A stretch of DNA of 64,000 bases, from the NCBI RefSeq assembly GCF_002211365.1, contig NZ_LOKZ01000006.1, positions 62,001 through 126,000 on the forward strand. Direction: 5' to 3'. The DNA comes from Rhizobium sp. R711. GTDB taxonomy: Bacteria > Pseudomonadota > Alphaproteobacteria > Rhizobiales > Rhizobiaceae. How positions within the stretch are numbered: position 1 is the stretch's first letter; the number at the start of each line of letters is the position of its first letter. The position numbers and the translations under genes are program-made. Below are positions 62,321 through 64,000 of this stretch, piece after piece. Under the pieces are notes generated by a model that saw only the letters and a program-made list of their open reading frames with translations, had not been told where the DNA came from and ran no database searches.

Positions 62321-63853
62321 ATGAGTAAGATCGCAGAGCGGGCGGCAGCCCTCGTGGACCGGGCAGTTGGAAGCTGGCTCTCCCGGACCGGAGGTGGTGC
62401 GGCCGTGCGTCAGCGCGAACTGATGATCCTGCGCCGGCTGGCGCTACTGTCGTCGGCGGCTCTCGTTGCAGCCCCCATCGGGCTCTCCTTGGTCACCAGC
62501 CCCGCCATCGCGCTGCCTGTGGGTGTCGCCACCGTATGCGCGGCCTTCCTGTTCTCCGCAGTGGGCAGCATTGCCCTGTCGCGCCAGAGCACGGCAACGG
62601 CTGCGGCCGCCCCGCCAATTGCAGAAGACTTCTTCATGGAGGCCACCGCCGGTCTCGCCTTCTTCCTCGATCCTCAGGGCAACGTCACCTCGGTCGGTGG
62701 CCGTGACAAGCGCGAGTTTCTCGCCTGGATGCGCGATCCGATCGGTAAGGGCTTTGTCGATCAGATACACGTCTCCGATCGTATCCTTTTTCTGCAGGCA
62801 CTCGATCAGCTTCGCCAGGGTGAGGCGACTGCCGCAGTCGACCTGCGGCTGGAACGGCCTTCGGTCTCACGCGACAACAGGCAGTTTGCCTACCTGCGGA
62901 TGGACCTGACGGCTCGGCAAGACAGCGACGGTGCTCTCTTCAGCGTGATTGCCCAGCTACGCGATGTCTCCTTGGAGCAGCAGTTGCGGCAGGAGGCGCA
63001 GAACCGTGCCGATGACGCCCGCTCGGCCAACGATGCAAAGTCGCGGTTCCTCGCCGCCGTCAGCCATGAGCTGCGCACGCCGCTCAATGCGATCCTCGGC
63101 TTCTCGGATATCCTGATCGGCGAATATTTCGGCAAGTTCGAGAATGAGCGCCAGCGGGAGTATGTCGGCCTCGTCAGGGATTCCGGCGCGCACTTGCTCT
63201 CGGTCGTCAACACCATGCTCGACATGAGCAAGATCGAAGCCGGGCGCTACGAGCTCTGCCTCGAACCCTTCGACATTGCATCCGTCGTTCGTTCCTGCGA
63301 GGCAATGCTGGCATTGCAGGCGAAGACCAAGGGTGTCTCGCTGACGAGCCGGGTCCAGCGCGGTCTCGACGAGGTCGTAGCCGACCAGCGCGCGATCCAG
63401 CAGATCCTGATCAACCTGGTCGGCAATGCCGTGAAGTTCACGGATGCGGGCGGTGCGATCTCGATCGATGCGTCGATGCGCGACGGCGTCTTGAACCTCT
63501 GCGTCAGCGACACCGGCATCGGCATACCAAGCGACAAGCTGGAAATGCTCGGTCAACCTTTTGTCCAGATCCAGAATGATTATAGCCGCCGCTTCGAAGG
63601 GACGGGGCTCGGTCTGTCGCTGGTGAAGGGCTTGGTGGCGCTGCATGGCGGCGACTTCGCAATCGCCAGCACCCCCGGTGCCGGTACGATCATTACGATT
63701 TCCATTGCAGCGGATGGCTCTGGCATTCCGGCTGTGGGTACTGCCCGCAACGATCTTGTCGAGTTCCCGCCGCGACTGAAGGCTGCGCCGGCGCGAGCAG
63801 GCGTTTTGGAAGAGGGGCTTTTCGATGGCCGCGAGCAAGCGAAAATCGCCTAA
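62321..63853 (+). CDS. PAS-containing sensor histidine kinase
   Basis: 510 residues from ATG 62321: two membrane helices (residues about 41-60 and 66-82, ALLSSAALVAAPIGLSLVTS and VGVATVCAAFLFSAVGSIALS), a PAS domain (about 100-215), then HisKA with FLAAVSHELRTPLNAILGFSDIL (phospho-His) and HATPase_c with NLVGNAVKFTDAGGAI (N box), DTGIGIPSDKL (G1) and GTGLGLSLVKGLV (G2). The HisKA-linker YFGKFENERQREYVGLVRDSGAHLLSVVNTMLDMSKIEAG resembles the PleC/DivJ/PdhS group, so a cell-cycle link is possible. No response regulator neighbours. It overlaps the next gene by 29 bases. Confidence 0.9.
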   Translation: MSKIAERAAALVDRAVGSWLSRTGGGAAVRQRELMILRRLALLSSAALVAAPIGLSLVTSPAIALPVGVATVCAAFLFSAVGSIALSRQSTATAAAAPPIAEDFFMEATAGLAFFLDPQGNVTSVGGRDKREFLAWMRDPIGKGFVDQIHVSDRILFLQALDQLRQGEATAAVDLRLERPSVSRDNRQFAYLRMDLTARQDSDGALFSVIAQLRDVSLEQQLRQEAQNRADDARSANDAKSRFLAAVSHELRTPLNAILGFSDILIGEYFGKFENERQREYVGLVRDSGAHLLSVVNTMLDMSKIEAGRYELCLEPFDIASVVRSCEAMLALQAKTKGVSLTSRVQRGLDEVVADQRAIQQILINLVGNAVKFTDAGGAISIDASMRDGVLNLCVSDTGIGIPSDKLEMLGQPFVQIQNDYSRRFEGTGLGLSLVKGLVALHGGDFAIASTPGAGTIITISIAADGSGIPAVGTARNDLVEFPPRLKAAPARAGVLEEGLFDGREQAKIA

Positions 63854-64000
63854 GGGACGGAGAGGTCGGCAGAAACGGCCGAGCCTCCTTCTCACCGGGG
63901 CAACCGTCGTCGGCGGTATCGGGCTGCAGGGCGCAAGCGCGCTCGGCGGCGTGATCGGCCGTAACCCGTCGGTCGCGGGCGGCACGGCAGCCTTCTTGGT
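63825..64000 (+). CDS. Peptidoglycan-binding domain protein, N-terminal part (runs off right edge)
   Basis: 58 codons are visible: MAASKRKSPKGRRGRQKRPSLLLTGATVVGGIGLQGASALGG, a positively charged head and a membrane helix, then RNPSVAGGTAAFLV. Its ATG lies in the end of the kinase gene with AGAGGGG upstream. In related rhizobia a protein with this head carries a peptidoglycan-binding domain; that part is outside the window. It is coupled to the kinase gene by a 29-base overlap. Confidence 0.7.
   Translation, partial: MAASKRKSPKGRRGRQKRPSLLLTGATVVGGIGLQGASALGGVIGRNPSVAGGTAAFL

Noticed and set aside
1..64000. tRNA, rRNA, CRISPR, integrase, transposase or plasmid replication genes
   Set aside because: None recognised on either strand; no direct-repeat spacer arrays and no IS-like terminal repeats flanking a transposase frame.

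Overview
The window reads as chromosomal DNA of a Rhizobiaceae alphaproteobacterium (Sinorhizobium/Ensifer, Rhizobium or Agrobacterium type). The grounds are: high-GC, densely packed genes; a 143-residue MucR/Ros C2H2 zinc-finger regulator; a DmeR-DmeF cobalt/nickel efflux pair; a seven-gene Pha/Mrp antiporter operon; and many family signatures confined to this order (DUF5330, DUF930, DUF6456, COG3904). From memory the order ilvE, sodB, pha, mucR, histidine kinase, peptidoglycan-binding protein resembles the Sinorhizobium meliloti chromosome; I could not check this. I see no rRNA, tRNA, CRISPR, prophage or insertion sequence.

Layout. 1-7.4 kb: start of zwf (cut by the left edge), tam, a cupin, a broken patatin phospholipase, a zinc alcohol dehydrogenase, a class IV aminotransferase, a broken bestrophin channel. 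7.4-11.5 kb: GST/TetR divergon with a clear operator, MFS exporter coupled to a YbhB/PEBP protein, AraC regulator, SnoaL-like protein. 11.5-15.8 kb: a small exported-protein operon (Cys-rich GLG1-type, OmpA-like, 48-residue membrane peptide) facing a membrane-bound winged-helix/TPR regulator. 16-20 kb: an uncharacterised envelope locus (ClpP-fold periplasmic protein, four-helix membrane coiled-coil protein, long coiled-coil protein). 20-29 kb: SOD, metallophosphoesterase, exonuclease III, DUF2277, dodecin, broken AraC and SDR genes, WYL regulator diverging from a LysE exporter. 28.8-34.5 kb: two c-type cytochromes, DJ-1/PfpI protein, GNAT, dmeRF, class A beta-lactamase. 34.7-41 kb: membrane PQQ glucose dehydrogenase (two frameshifts), SelO, ParDE toxin-antitoxin, DHA2 exporter. 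41-48.8 kb: DUF1697, oligopeptidase B, DUF930, polysaccharide deacetylase, FAD oxidoreductase, AI-2E-type permease, CatE-like VOC protein. 48.9-52.1 kb: UspA behind a perfect FNR/FixK box, DksA-like protein, haemolysin III, PAT-type acetyltransferase with a P-loop kinase, MsrB. 52.5-58.4 kb: phaABCDEFG. 58.4-64 kb: mucR, a stand-alone DnaA domain IV-like protein, DUF6456 protein, SufE, DUF5330, sensor histidine kinase, and the start of a peptidoglycan-binding protein.

A striking global feature is that about eleven otherwise convincing genes are interrupted by one to three frameshifts (one also by an in-frame stop), while the rest are intact. The broken genes are not otherwise degraded, so base-call errors are at least as likely as real decay. 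Working themes are redox and stress defence (SOD, MsrB, GST, DJ-1, SelO, Usp), ion and metal homeostasis (Pha, DmeF, bestrophin), drug export, and envelope functions. The best candidates for undescribed biology are the 16.1-19.9 kb envelope locus and the DnaA domain IV-like/DUF6456 pair downstream of mucR.
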